Assembly: GCA_025331125.1 (NCBI GenBank)
Contig: JAOALB010000108.1
Coordinates: 142,254 to 206,253, forward strand
Direction: 5' to 3'
Origin: Mycogone perniciosa
Taxonomy: Eukaryota > Ascomycota > Sordariomycetes > Hypocreales > Hypocreaceae
DNA length: 64,000 nucleotides
Shown: piece by piece, positions 21,462-33,201 of the stretch
How the letters are laid out: every line of letters starts with the position of its first letter
How positions within the stretch are numbered: position 1 is the first letter of the stretch
Program-made: the position numbers and the translations under genes
Notes under the pieces: model-generated
What the model saw: the letters and a program-made list of their open reading frames with translations, nothing else
What the model was told of the DNA's origin: nothing
Databases searched by the model: none

Positions 21462-23416
21462 GGTAGTGGTGGTGATTGATTTATTGGAGATAGTATAAGC
21501 AGAGGCTCAAGGTAGGTTTGGTCGAGTAGTCTTCTGATGATAAGGATGAATATTTGGAATAGTCGGGCGACAGATGCCCTCTTGATATGTTTGCAGCCCT
21601 CATTCCATCAAGGTGAAGAGGAGAGACCAGGCTGGGAAAATACCACCTCCAACTCTCGCCACAGCCGAGTGACTTCGTTGACTTCGTTGTCTTGGACCCT
21701 CTGGGGCCTTGGCTCGCCAGACTTTTCTTGGTTCCGAGCTCTCCATCGGGATAGATCGTCCCCGAAGGTTACTGAATATGGTCGTGGAACAGCAGCATCG
21801 AATCGACACGCCAGCCACATCTCGTAAAAAACATGCCAGCTGGATCATCGGTGCTGTGCTGTCGCTGCATTGTCACAGATTGCCTGCGTCAACGTCAACG
21901 TTACATGTAAAAAAAAGGCCTACATATTACCTGTTCGATAGGCTTTAAGGGGGAAATATTTCCCAATCTTGGCCACATGACCAGGGACTGCACCGCTGGT
22001 TGGCTAAATTGGTCAAGGCTCGAATGGCTTGTTTCTCAAATCCCTTGCCTCAGAGAGTCGGCCTTCGGGCCATCGCACCGTCAGGGTTGGAGAATCTTGT
22101 GAAGGGCGTCATAGTGTGGGGTAGCTGATCTTGGCTGCGCCTCGTATCCATTAATAGAACAAGAAGTGAGTCGAACTGGCAAGGGTATGTATGTGCATTG
22201 GGCATCAGATAACTACGTCGTACATATCTACTTCGTAGAATAGTGGTAAAGTTGTTGACTAGGTTCCGTGTGAAGGTGATTTTTTGCCCCGTGTCATGTC
22301 CATAGAGGTGCCAATGAGCCTATAAAATATAAAGTATTGGTCTTTGACAGTTAACCGGAGGAGTACCGACTGTTGATCCCTTACGTGGCTTGGACATGTA
22401 AAGCGTGCCTGCATAACCGAATCGTCGCTAAAGCCGAAGTCTTCTAAATGTCTTGTAGTACTTCGTAGTTATGTTCAGTCAAATTCCCCGTTGTTTCTTA
22501 CGTACTACTATTACTATGTACTTCATAGGTGAATGATTTTGCCCCGAATGAAGCATGGGCCGAAGCACGGCCGAGGCCGGGCATCTCCGGAGGACTTCGT
22601 CTGCATATAAGCCACCGCTGCTACCTCTCTGTCACATCGTACGAGTATCGACTCTGTACGAAGTACCTGCTAGCATGCCATGAAGTAGGTTTTCTTGAGC
22701 TCAGCCTAGATGCGCCCTTGCCACCAAGTCCGCTCGGCCGACTTGCCAAAAGCCCGATCATACTCCAAATAGTGGGCCAGCCCTCAGCAGAATAGTTTCC
22801 CCCGCATCAAGGGCAGTACTACTCCATACTACTCTGTACTACTAACACTATTACTATCACATCTGCCGAGGGAGTTGAGTGGGGGAAAGACAAAGCAAAG
22901 ACATCCGACATTCCAGAGCAAAGGACGTTGCTGATTTTACTACAGCACTTTGTACGAAGTACATACTACTTCGTATGTACAATACATTCGAAGATATGAC
23001 GCAGGAACAGCAGGGGCCGCAGTCGGCGTCAAATATCGTCAGCGGCTTATGAACAGGAGAAAACCTTATGGTTAAGTCGCCCATCTCCCCTCGTATCATC
23101 CCTGCAGGCAAACGATATGTCCCGCCACTACTCCGTATTCGATCCGAGACAAATTTGCCCAACCGGATGTTTGCTGACACCTTCCGAAAGAACTCAAAAC
23201 AATATCCCCGATTGCCTCCTGCAACTATGCACTGCCCTTAGCCGTGAAGGATTCCAATGTTACGAAATACGGAGTGTTAGTAATAACACGTCCTCTCAAC
23301 GGGGTTCCCATTCTACAAGAAGTATATGCGCCAAGCACAAATTCACGGTAACCGGATTGCACTTTTGGTAAGTGGACTTGATATTTGCAATTGCCAGTTG
23401 TCCTGACAGTTCAATT
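21462..23416. other. Gene-poor interval rich in TACTTCGTA-type palindromes
   Basis: No supportable gene. It carries many copies of short palindromes, including GTACGAAGTAC at 22656-22666 and a compound inverted repeat at 22950-22982. A 9-bp direct repeat (GACTTCGTT, twice) lies near 21670. Confidence 0.5.
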
Positions 23417-23539
23417 GGGCGGATGGTTTAGTGGTATAATTTTCCCTTAGCATGATGCGATTAAGGAGCGTGAAAACGTGATGATTTAGTTGCACAGCTT
23501 GCATGGGAAAGGTCCGGGGTTCGATTCCCTGTTCGTCCA
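23417..23539 (+). tRNA. tRNA-Ala(AGC) with 51-nt intron
   Basis: Exons 23417-23452 and 23504-23539 give a 72-nt tRNA. The acceptor stem GGGCGGA/TTCGTCC contains the G3-U70 wobble that identifies alanine tRNAs; the discriminator base is A. The anticodon stem TTCCC/GGGAA encloses loop TTAGCAT with anticodon AGC at 23449-23451. The T arm is CGGGG TTCGATT CCCTG. The intron begins one base 3' of the anticodon, the standard eukaryotic position, and contains GCT near its 3' end that can pair with the anticodon. It is unusually long for a tRNA intron. The D arm (GTTTAGTGGTATAAT) looks more like that of Gly/Pro tRNAs than of most Ala tRNAs. Confidence 0.85.
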
Positions 23540-24090
23540 ATGTGCATTGACCAGGTCTTCTGGTGCTTGACTTTTTGCTTCAAGCTGTCCCTGACTGAGG
23601 TTTGTCCAAGCAAGGAATCCCACACAGCGAGAAGAACGGTCCGATCTTATATAAACACGACCTGCCAATCATTTTTATTTAACCTTTCATCATAGTAATT
23701 TTTTCTTTCTTACCTCCATATGCTATTCTTACTCCCTTCCTCTGTCCAGTAAAATGAGCTAGCTAACGTAGACGCAATATCGCAATCATTCAAGGCTCCA
23801 AAGACACAATAGTTTTTACCTTTCAAAAGAATAAATAAATAACTGCCTATATTTCTAGGGGCGAATAATAAGTAATATTAGACCTGGTTATAGGGTGAGG
23901 GCTATAATATTGATTCGCTGGTGCGGTGTTCCAGTCGCAAATCGAGGTAGGCTGCCATGGTCCCCAATAGGATTCAATCTGATATGCCCAGCTTTCCCTA
24001 TGGGTCGTGCAAGATCCCCTCGATAGCATTTTGGAGTTAGAAGCTTTCTTCATTGTGTATACCCGATATTTCAAAAGCAAAAATATTGAC
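23540..24090. other. Gene-free interval
   Basis: AT-rich. No RNA gene or protein-like frame found apart from the short 3' continuation of the frame of the secreted-protein gene that follows. Confidence 0.4.
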
Positions 24091-24450
24091 TTATGGGAAC
24101 CCGTTCCGCTTAGAATTAGTTCTATTGGCATCAGGATCGGTCTCATGATACGTGACCTGAACGGTGGAAAGATCAATGAACACGCCAGTGTCCTTGATGA
24201 ATAGAGTATGATTCCTCCCGGCCTTCTTATCAAAGTAAGCTTGCAAGTTCATTGACAAGACAACCCGATCAGATGGGAACTGACTAGGAACCGAGCCCTT
24301 GTGTCAACTGCAATATAACTTGCACTATCAGCTACAATTGCTGAGGTGTACACTTCACTTTTGCTGGTCTGGTACAACGGTTTACACCTTGGCTGGGTTT
24401 GGTAAAGTCCTAGCAACGCCAGCCACGGCAAGAATAACAGATAGCCGCAT
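24091..24450 (-). CDS. Probable two-exon small secreted protein
   Basis: Exons 24450-24388 and 24297-24091, joined by a 90-nt intron (GTGTAA donor, CACAAG acceptor), give 89 aa. Exon 1 encodes a signal-peptide-like MRLSVILAVAGVA followed by a polar stretch; exon 2 encodes a hydrophilic beta-rich-looking domain (VVLSMNLQAYFDKKAGRN, then TLFIKDTGVFIDLS) with two possible N-glycosylation sites and no Cys. A TATAAA lies about 72 bp upstream, with a CT-rich leader and CATCACC before the ATG, a convincing fungal promoter context. The stop TAA is followed in frame by 18 protein-like codons (VNIFAFEISGIHNEESF), so the stop may be a recent mutation. No family recognised. The splice choice is mine and unverified. 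Confidence 0.45.
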
Positions 24451-27400
24451 GGTGATGGTAGATCTGAAAAGTTGGAGTGCTTGAGTGTGACGAGATGCAA
24501 GAAGAGAAATATGACTTGATCTTTATATTTCTTACTCCTTCATTCAACCGGCAGTGATGTGGCTCAAGACCCTGAACTGCCACTTGCCCATTCTATGGTT
24601 GACTGCTTGCCTTATTGGTATGGAACCTCTTAATACGACTCCCAGTGCAGTAGCGCATTTCTCTCGTTGCCCGAAAATGCTACCTAAGGATGAAGATGAA
24701 GCCTATCTTGTGTCACCCCTATTACTCTAGGGTCACATTGAGCTATGTTATGGTACTAGTAAATTAGTGGGTTTATATATGCCTACAAATAGAGAGTTGT
24801 CAATCACAACGGCTTTATATCTTGACAAGCTCAATTTGAGAAGTAAATACATGGAAAGACTGTGGATTGGGTGAGTGTGGTAGCATGTAGTATTTGGTGC
24901 CCGGCTGTTGATCTGCCTCAACTCCTCCGTATTGTCGCGTATATCGGTATCGTGTACTCCGTAGTTAGCGGTCATCTCACTCTATAGGGATCAAATGGCA
25001 CCTGAATTCCGTCTCTGTTCATATCTCCGGCTGTTGTCGTCGGAACGATGTTTTTTTCTATCACTGATAGTTTCCCGGCCAGCCAATTTATAGTGCTAGA
25101 AGAACGCGTCGCGTTCTTCTTAGCCGCTCTCTTAGACCCTCCTAGTATTCCTACAAGCAATATCCTTCGCGTTTCCTTCTGCCGCTAATTTTCCACCAAT
25201 CCACGCTATCTGACACGTATAGATAGATGCTTGTTAGCCGTGGCATCTCTACTATAATTTTCAAGCTCTAATTCTCTGAAAATATGTCTAATCGACTGTA
25301 TGACTTATAATCAGGCTACCTCATGCTTCTAAAATCTTACTCTATTTCATAGATTAAGCCACGGTGCCGACATGTGCCACCACTCTGTATACTCGTATGA
25401 AGATCATAATCTTGGGGATACACGTAATGGATTCAGATAAAACAGTGAAACCAAGAGAAAAAAATGAAAACCCTAGAGGTTATCAAATACCGAGAAAGTC
25501 TGATGTTAAGTAATACCAGGCGGGTCACAAAAATGACAAGTCTCAAGTGCAAGGTTTCCATGTGCAAACGGCAACTATATCACAGCCTGGATAACCTGAA
25601 GATATAAACTAATTCGATTGCAAGGGGGAGTTGCCTGGTTGGAGAAGAACCAAAAAAGGCACTAATATCACAATACTCACTGCAATATTAGGTAAGCTAC
25701 CTAGGATGCTGATGTTCAGACTATGAAAGTGGACTTATTTCTCCATGAGTCAGGCTCATCGGTCCGCTGACTTGACAATACCCCATTATCAATCACAGAT
25801 CAACAGTATGAGGGCTCATTGACGAATGCATAAAATGATAGAATTCGACACTCTTGCTTATCCCAAGTTAGGTGGGAAAAGCGGCTGCTTAAATACATGA
25901 AAACTTGCTAATTAATTGATCATGACCATCCGGATCTAGGAAATCTAGCTGTCATGATATCGTCATTGACTTACGGATCCGGCTGTTATTGCAAGCTAGT
26001 TGGGAATCAAGGAATGTGCGCTGGAATGAAGGAATGTGTCATGTTGTGGAATGTGCCGTGATGTGGAATAATCCGTTACTGAGGTTGACACCCATGGAGC
26101 TAACAAGCAATTTCATGCATTGCGTGTCACATCAACCAGAGCCTCATCGAATGTGCGGCCGCATCAGCCTTGACCATAGCGTTCCCAGAGACACACCTCT
26201 ACCCTGGGAGGAATAGATGTAATCACGCCATGTTAGGACACCTTCTAGGACCATCAGGAACCCGGTATTGACTAATTATTGCCACAGTTAGGGTAAGAAA
26301 TGGTGTCATAGAGCTTGTTTGGGCAGTACACAATGTTCCAGCGCCTACCTAGTCGTCAGGGATAGTACATAGTACCCATTTAAAAAAGAATAATAAAAGA
26401 GAGTATGTCCGTATGCAAGGATGGAAGGGTCTACCAGTGCAAGGGTGGGGGAATGGCTGCCAAAGTCTTTGATGAGGGCGAACGCACTGCTGACTTGCCC
26501 GGCTTCATGGGGTAACCTTCGTCGTCAGCAACATCCGGACCACCGAGAGAAGAGAAATGGAGCTGACGTTTGCAGAATTTCCCACCTGAGGTATCCCACT
26601 GCGGGCACCTCATCCGCGTACGCTCGACTGGAGTTCAATTAGACTCTACCTCGGAACTCCCTTGAACACCTACTAACAGCACCCCGACTGCAGATCAGAA
26701 GCACAGCCATTTTTCGTAAATGCTCCATACGGTTTATCTTTGAGCGTGAACGGACATCTCGTAAACACCCCGAATCTTGTCAGATTCTTGGATTGAGAAG
26801 CTCGACGCCATGTGAACACCGACTCAGACTTAGAACTCTTGTGGGGCTATCCGCCTCTTGGACTTCAGTTCTGCGTTTTCGCTAACCTCGATTCTCTAGG
26901 CTCAACGTCTTCGTCCATACCCTCAGCAAACTCGGCCTTGAGTATATTTACTTTGCAAGACCAGATAGCTGTATTGACGGAATATCTGTTCATAGCAGCT
27001 GACAGAATATGGGGCTCAAGTTGGCAAACAGGACGAGACTGGTTTTGGGAGAAGATGGGATTCAGGACATTAGTGTTGGTAATTGACCCAGATTACCCCA
27101 AACTTCAGAGATTCTCTAGCATCTCTTTCGACCTCTACGCACATTGGGTATTTAGCTGGAGGTGCTAACCTATCGTCCTCAAGTCATCCCAATGGCGGAG
27201 GGAAGCATTTTTTGCATACCACGCCTTGGGCGACACGCCATTACTGACTAAACTCTCACAACTAGACGAGTAATAAAGCCGCTGCCATGCTAGCTAAGGA
27301 GCTGAATAAGCTATTCTCCATCGCCTTCGGGAAGAATTGATACATATATCCACAGAATGCCAGCAATGGATAATGCTAATTATTTTTCTCCATACAGCTT

Positions 27401-29156
27401 TTTGCCAGAAGGCACGATGAAAGAGCGCTCTTCGGAAGCTCTCGCCCATCCCTTCTGAGTTCAAAGACAAAGTCGTCTGCTTGGCTGACGATGGTATTGT
27501 GAGAGGAAGATTGTACGTGACCATCTCCCAATTCTTGCAAGAGCATGACAGTCTGATTTAGGACTGGGACCACCCACACTCTGGCTTCCCAACTTAGAGA
27601 ACTTGTAATAAGCACGGTCCCAGGGACACACCATTCACTACTCATAGAATAAACTGACTCGTTGCCCAAGACCTCCACACCCACGGCAAGACGCGGCAAG
27701 AGATGACTGACCTCATTCAATGTGACACTTCAGTGTTCCAAACACTTGAGGTCTTGAAAGCAGCTTGTACGATATAGAAGCGGCCTCCGATCCACTTCGT
27801 ATATCTAGCCCCGTATTATGCTACGGAGGTTGACGTCTGAAGAACTCCGTGCTCCGTATTACAACACATTACGGAGGATAATTATTTCTCCGTACGGATG
27901 GTAGTGGCACGTGCCATTCTGCCGTTACTATGGGCGGTGAGAAGAATTTGAATCAAAGATCTCCAAAATCCACGTCAGCCACAGCCCTGTAATGGCATTC
28001 CCTCTCCACCAATAGCCATTACGCTGGCGTCGCTCCGCAGCACGCGATGTCGGCTTATTTATAAGGTAAGAAAGAACCTTAACACTAGGGTGGAGCCACA
28101 CAAGCCAACGGCTGTTTCAGCGGTCTCTTCCGTTCTGTCCTGTCTGTCTCTTCACTGCGCCTTGTGACGCTGACACTGGCACTGGCATTTGATATTGGAT
28201 GACGCGTCTCATCTCTTGTTGCCAAGCCGGTCCCCTGCATTTCATTCGTTCTGAAGAACCCAGCAACCATGATGATTTCAAGGGCTACCGCCACTCCCTG
28301 TTTCTTGGCACCCCCTAGCTTTTGTCTTTTCTCCAGCTAGTACGAAGTACTACTAACTAGCATTCCAACAATACGAGTCCCAGGCGCTCTCTACCTCTAC
28401 GAGTACTCGTACGAGTACTCTGTGCCCGAAGGCAAAAAAAAAAGCAATTGTCTCGTCCCATGCGTCCGGCTTGCGAACTGCCAGCATCACCCGTCAAAGG
28501 CTGAACAGGACCAAACCGAATGGTGGCACCCATCGAACATATATCCAAGTCTTTCCCTCGTTTTAATAACAGCCTTCAGCCACTTTCAGTTGCCAAGCAT
28601 TCCATCTCCAACGCAAGTCATGCACTGCCCTCCGCCCAGCGTCTTGACTGCTTGGCCAAGACTCACAAGCGCCCCAGCGATCCAACCCGCTCAAACACTT
28701 GATTGTTTGGCCTGGCCATTGGCACATCACAATGTCAGCCTTTAAATACTACTGCATCAGCTGGTCTGGAGGCCATGTGCCCCCTGTGTAACAACAATGC
28801 TGCTGCCCCCGACCCACCAATTCGCCTGACCCAAATCTTTCATCCTCCGAGTTGTTTCTGTGCCCACCTGTCGTCTGTCTCATCTTTCACCACTACCAGC
28901 GTCTGGTCCCCATTGTAATTTTCCTTGATGGTTCCTCGCCTAGGTTCTGATTGACCGCATACTCCCACTCCGTCTGCTGGCGAGACGTCCAAAGAAGCTT
29001 TCCAGGCCTAACCTTAACCTTTATTGACGCTCGTTTGATAACCGCACACATTTTTTTTCTTCTTTCCCTCTGCCTGTAGTAGCATACACATGCTATTTCG
29101 TTGTAATTTCTTCCGTTTATCAGCTATATTTCGTCAATCTCTGTCATCATAGAGCC
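24451..29156. other. Large gene-poor interval
   Basis: About 4.7 kb without a gene I can support. Frames of 60-118 codons exist, but the longest (26812-27168 and 27720-27376) start at GTG or TTG and match nothing I know. A region rich in GGAATGTG-like repeats lies at about 26005-26075. Palindromic TAC..GTA motifs recur (24954, 27850-27900, 28341-28350, 28399-28420). The last 600 bp are CT-rich on the plus strand, typical of the long leader/promoter of the gene that follows. Confidence 0.5.
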
Positions 29157-30746
29157 ATGCCATCATCACGTTCGGGGCTCGCGGCTCCAGCTGCTAGGCT
29201 ACTTCTTGCAGCGACATATTTGTTCAATGGCGCAGAAGCCGTGTACAAGATCGATACTCCCGGTAGGTCAATATCCGCAGAGTCATTTTCACCTGTCATC
29301 ATTCTAACAAGCCATTTCTCTGTACAGAAAATATTCGCGAGTCGGCTCGCACCCTCGCTTACGACATGATGCTCTTCTACCAGGGCAACAAGACGGGCGA
29401 AATCCCTGGTATCCTGCCCGGGCCGCCTACCGAACACAAAGGCGATTACTACTGGTGGGAAGGAGGCGCAATGATGGCCACATACGTCGACTACTGGCAT
29501 CTCACGGGCGATTCCAGCTACAATAATGTCGTCATGGAGGGCATGTTGCATCAGGTTGGCGAGCACGAGAACTACATGCCTTTGAACCATACCGCATCGC
29601 TAGGGAACGACGACCAGGGCTTCTGGGGCATGTCCGCCATGCTCGCTGCCGAAAACAAATTCCCAAATCCGCCCGACGACAAGCCTCAGTGGCTCGCTCT
29701 AGCTCAGGCTGTGTGGAACACACAAGCAGACCCTAGCCGCCACGACGAGACCTGTAACGGAGGTCTGCGATGGCAGATCCCCTTCTCTAACGCAGGATAC
29801 AACTACAAGAACAGTATGCCAGATTGATATGTGCCATCTTTGACCTCGCTAACACGATACAGCTATTGCCAACGGCTGCTTCTTCAACATCGGCGCTCGT
29901 CTTGCACGGTATACGAACAACGAGACCTACGCCAAACATGCTGAAGCCACCTGGGACTGGCTCTGGGGCGTCGGCTACATAGATCCTGAGAGCTGGTTTG
30001 TCTATGACGGCGCCCACGTTGAGAAGAACTGCACGGATGTCAACAAGGCCACTTTTTCCTACAATGCCGCCGTCATGGCCCAGGGTGCCGCCTTCATGTA
30101 TAACTATGTATGTGAAGCTTCTTACCTTCAATCCCCTCATCTGCCCCCAACTAACTACGACTAGACCGATGGTTCTGAAAAGTGGAAGAAGCGCGTCGAC
30201 AACCTCGTCGACGCTCTGCTCAAGAACTTCTTCCCCAAAGACATTGCCTACGAAGTTCCTTGCGAAGGTCGCAAAGGTGCTTGCACCCCTGACATGTTAT
30301 CCTTCAAGGGTTATGTCCACAGATGGCTCTCTGTCATTACTCAGATTGTCCCCCATACGCGCAATAAGATTATCCCCATCCTACGCAAGTCGGCCGAAGC
30401 GGCTGTGAAGCAGTGCACAGGCGGTGCGTCGGGTAGAGTGTGCGGGTTCTACTGGAGTGACGGCGAATTCGTGGATCCCGCTGTCGATAAGACTACCGGT
30501 GCCGGCGAGGCCATGAACGTGCTGGCCGCCGTCTCCAGCCTGCTCATCGGCGATGCGAATCCACCAGTCACCAACTCGACAGGTGGAATTTCTCAGGGCA
30601 ACCCGAACGCAGGCTTAGGAAATGACAACGGCCAGAGAGAGTTGAAACCGATTACCGCCGCCGACAAGGCTGGAGCCGGTATATTGACCTTCCTTCTTTT
30701 GGGTACCGTCATAGGCACCTTTGTTTGGGTAGGAATTTTTGAGTAA
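29157..30746 (+). CDS. Mannan endo-1,6-alpha-mannosidase, GH76 (DCW1/DFG5 family)
   Basis: Cell-wall enzyme thought to act on alpha-1,6-mannose of GPI-linked proteins and to help attach them to wall glucan. Exons 29157-29262, 29328-29813, 29863-30107 and 30165-30746 encode 472 aa. An N-terminal signal region is followed by the GH76 domain: the paired catalytic aspartates are Asp130-Asp131 in [10 protein letters not shown], with [14 protein letters not shown] before and NGGLRWQI and [19 protein letters not shown] after. The conserved FKGYVHRWL block is present. The C-terminus has a Ser/Gly/Asn-rich spacer and a hydrophobic tail (residues about 448-472), as in GPI-anchored members. All three introns are 49-65 nt with good consensus sites. 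It is transcribed in the same direction as the 2EXR gene. Confidence 0.95.
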
Positions 30747-31407
30747 ACGAGGTAGCGATGCTCATGGGCGTTTCTTGTGGCGTAGTTTTTGCTTGCTTGG
30801 GTTTTCGACGAGTGTACGGATCATAAACTTGGCGTTCTTTTCGGATTTATTTGGTTAGGGAAGTGTTGTCTTGTAAATATCTGGCATTCGAGCCAAGAAA
30901 GCCGTCTCTTGACATACTTGTATGAGTCTGAGCGATTTGCTCTTTGGGTTAGCATTTAGATATATGTTGTACAAACAGCAGTAAGAGGAGACATGAATAA
31001 CACAAATGGAGACATCATCTCGCTGGAAACGATTCTCCTAAAACTTCCGTTCATGGTCACAGGCACAATGGTACGGAGGCTGACGAAGGGCGCCTTATAG
31101 CAGCAAAATTCAGAGCTGAGCCTCTTGTTTGGAAATCGCTGGTTGATGCCTCCGCGATACAGGCAATACTTATCGATCATCAATCATGTCATACGCGATG
31201 CAGCGTGTCGCTGAAAATATGGAGTATAGAGGCGCATAAATGTTAGATCACGTGATCACGTGTCGAGGGGAACACGTGATACTCATCTCGCGTTCACCAC
31301 TGCTCCAGCTGGACATGTGAGAAGTTGGTCGGTTCACTTCGCTTCATCGCCTTGACGACACGAGCCAACAAGAAATCCATCACAATCTATCAAAGACTAC
31401 CGCAGAA
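30747..31407. other. Intergenic region
   Basis: Holds the 3' region of the mannosidase gene and the promoter of the 2EXR gene. Around 31249-31280 are two closely spaced CACGTGAT-type E-box palindromes (GATCACGTGATCACGTG), candidate bHLH sites. No coding sequence seen. Confidence 0.45.
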
Positions 31408-33201
31408 ATGGTGCAGGGGCCGATTGCAGTTGAGAATTTTGATCTCTTGGATGTTGAGGCTTCCGATGATTCTGATGATGACAGCTACGACTCGGCTGCT
31501 GAGGACGAGTTTTGGAATGGACGAGATCCTGATGATTACGATGAATCGGAGGGAGGAGATGGAGACAGCCGAACTTTCACCAAGTTTGGGGAATTACCTC
31601 CAGAACTCCGCGATCGAATCTGGGAGTTGGCATGTGTGGACCTGAACCACCCTCGTATCCTTCATTTTCAACTATTCGAACGCCTAGAAAAGGGCCGCCG
31701 TCGTTCAAATATGCAGCAACCATTCGCCGTGTATGCGGCACCGTATCTCACATTTCAGACTGTGACAGCCCGGACTATTATGGCTGTCAATCGAGCAGCT
31801 CGACGCGTGGCCCTTAGAGCTGCCCCTGACACTCTCAAAATGAACGATCCAAATAACCCCCGAGGCTATGCATGTGTGCATTTCAACAAGGAACACGACG
31901 TGGTTATGATCGATGGTTTAGATGGTCTCCGTCAAGACACAACCTTTGAACTTGAAGGCTTTGCGGATGATGTCAAACAACTGGCCATCCGCTTGTGGGA
32001 TTTTGCTGAGGTTGTCAATGGCGCTGACCTTAACCTCATACCATGCTTAAAGCAATTTTCCAACCTCAGCCGAATTTTCATTTATGGGGATGAAGGCGAT
32101 TTCGGTACTATTCGCAACACCATCTGGTGTGGCTCCGACTTTGTCCATGTGTACGACTTCGTTCTGATCGAGCGATTTCCCATATCCAGGCTGCGCATGC
32201 CCATAAAAGTATGTTGGCCCGATGTGGATAACCATCCCGACTATGCCAAGGCCGAAACCTGCACAGCCTTTGACCAGACATTGCCTCCGCAATTTGAGAC
32301 AGAACTCTCAGAGATAGGCATTCAAGCATACCCCATGATCATGTTTGAAGGTAGCCCAAGCCTTGCACGATTTGAGCACCTGGAGACCAAGTGGCAACTA
32401 TCCTTGGGCGATGTATTTCCTGATCTGGATGAACTCGGAGATTCTTCGAGTATTGGGGACGATGATGACGACTTGCGCGAATTTGACGAGTACGACGAGG
32501 ATGAGTACGATAGCGACGGCATATACGACGGTCCTATCGAAGAGGCGACAGACTCCGAGGAGGAGGAGGAGTATTCAAATGAACACCGTGGATCCGTGCT
32601 TCGTTACTTCCCACCTAACATATTCGATCGCGCAGACAACGAGTCCTCAGATGAAAGTGAGGGACCTGTGGCAAACTTTTCCAGCCCCGAGCCTGAATCC
32701 GGCGACGATGAGGATGAGGCATCCACAAAGGGTCATGATCCCGAACCTACGGTGCCACGATCTAATAAACGGCGTATTGTCACTGACTCTGATGACGAAG
32801 AAGCTCCAGAGACCTCACGAGCCAAGCGCGTCCGGACAAGCCGCATTGTGACGTCGGACTCGGAGGAAGACGGCGGTACTACCGGTGATGTGAGTAGCGC
32901 GACGGTAAAGGTAGAGGATGATGACTCGTCCTCAGAATCAGAGGACTCTGAGGACGACGCTGAGAACAGAGATGACGAGGAAGAAGAGCCCGTGCCGAAG
33001 CGCAAAAGCCTAGCCGAGAGGCTTCGAATTCATCGTGAAGCGCACCCGGTGTCTTCATCTGACGACGGCGAAAGTGATGATGATGATGAGGACGACGATG
33101 AAGACGATGATGAAGAATCCGGAACCGAGGACGGCTTGATTGACGGAATTGCAGAGGAATCTGACGACGGATCTGACGACAGCGAGGACGATGAGGAATA
33201 A
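31408..33201 (+). CDS. 2EXR-domain protein with long acidic C-terminus
   Basis: Intronless, 597 aa. After a short acidic lead, residues about 57-290 form the fungal 2EXR domain (FGELPPELRDRIWELAC, then RILHFQLF, VNRAARRVAL and FNKEHDVVMID). The C-terminal 250 residues are dominated by Asp, Glu and Ser with casein-kinase-2-like SDDE/SDSEED runs, interrupted by basic patches (NKRRIVTDSDDEE, RAKRVRTSR) that look like nuclear localisation signals. The composition suggests a nuclear chromatin- or nucleolus-associated protein, which is inference. 2EXR proteins are numerous in filamentous ascomycetes and mostly uncharacterised. Confidence 0.85.
   Translation: MVQGPIAVENFDLLDVEASDDSDDDSYDSAAEDEFWNGRDPDDYDESEGGDGDSRTFTKFGELPPELRDRIWELACVDLNHPRILHFQLFERLEKGRRRSNMQQPFAVYAAPYLTFQTVTARTIMAVNRAARRVALRAAPDTLKMNDPNNPRGYACVHFNKEHDVVMIDGLDGLRQDTTFELEGFADDVKQLAIRLWDFAEVVNGADLNLIPCLKQFSNLSRIFIYGDEGDFGTIRNTIWCGSDFVHVYDFVLIERFPISRLRMPIKVCWPDVDNHPDYAKAETCTAFDQTLPPQFETELSEIGIQAYPMIMFEGSPSLARFEHLETKWQLSLGDVFPDLDELGDSSSIGDDDDDLREFDEYDEDEYDSDGIYDGPIEEATDSEEEEEYSNEHRGSVLRYFPPNIFDRADNESSDESEGPVANFSSPEPESGDDEDEASTKGHDPEPTVPRSNKRRIVTDSDDEEAPETSRAKRVRTSRIVTSDSEEDGGTTGDVSSATVKVEDDDSSSESEDSEDDAENRDDEEEEPVPKRKSLAERLRIHREAHPVSSSDDGESDDDDEDDDEDDDEESGTEDGLIDGIAEESDDGSDDSEDDEE

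Noticed and set aside
24972..25160. 62-codon minus-strand frame that looks slightly like a transposase fragment
   Set aside because: Too short and no diagnostic residues; resemblance is impressionistic.
26812..27168. 118-codon plus-strand frame
   Set aside because: Begins at GTG, no recognisable domain and no promoter context.
27376..27720. 114-codon minus-strand frame
   Set aside because: Begins at TTG and matches no family I know.
33055..33200. GATGAC-rich repeats near the 2EXR gene end
   Set aside because: They encode the acidic tail and are explained by codon use for Asp/Glu, not an independent satellite.
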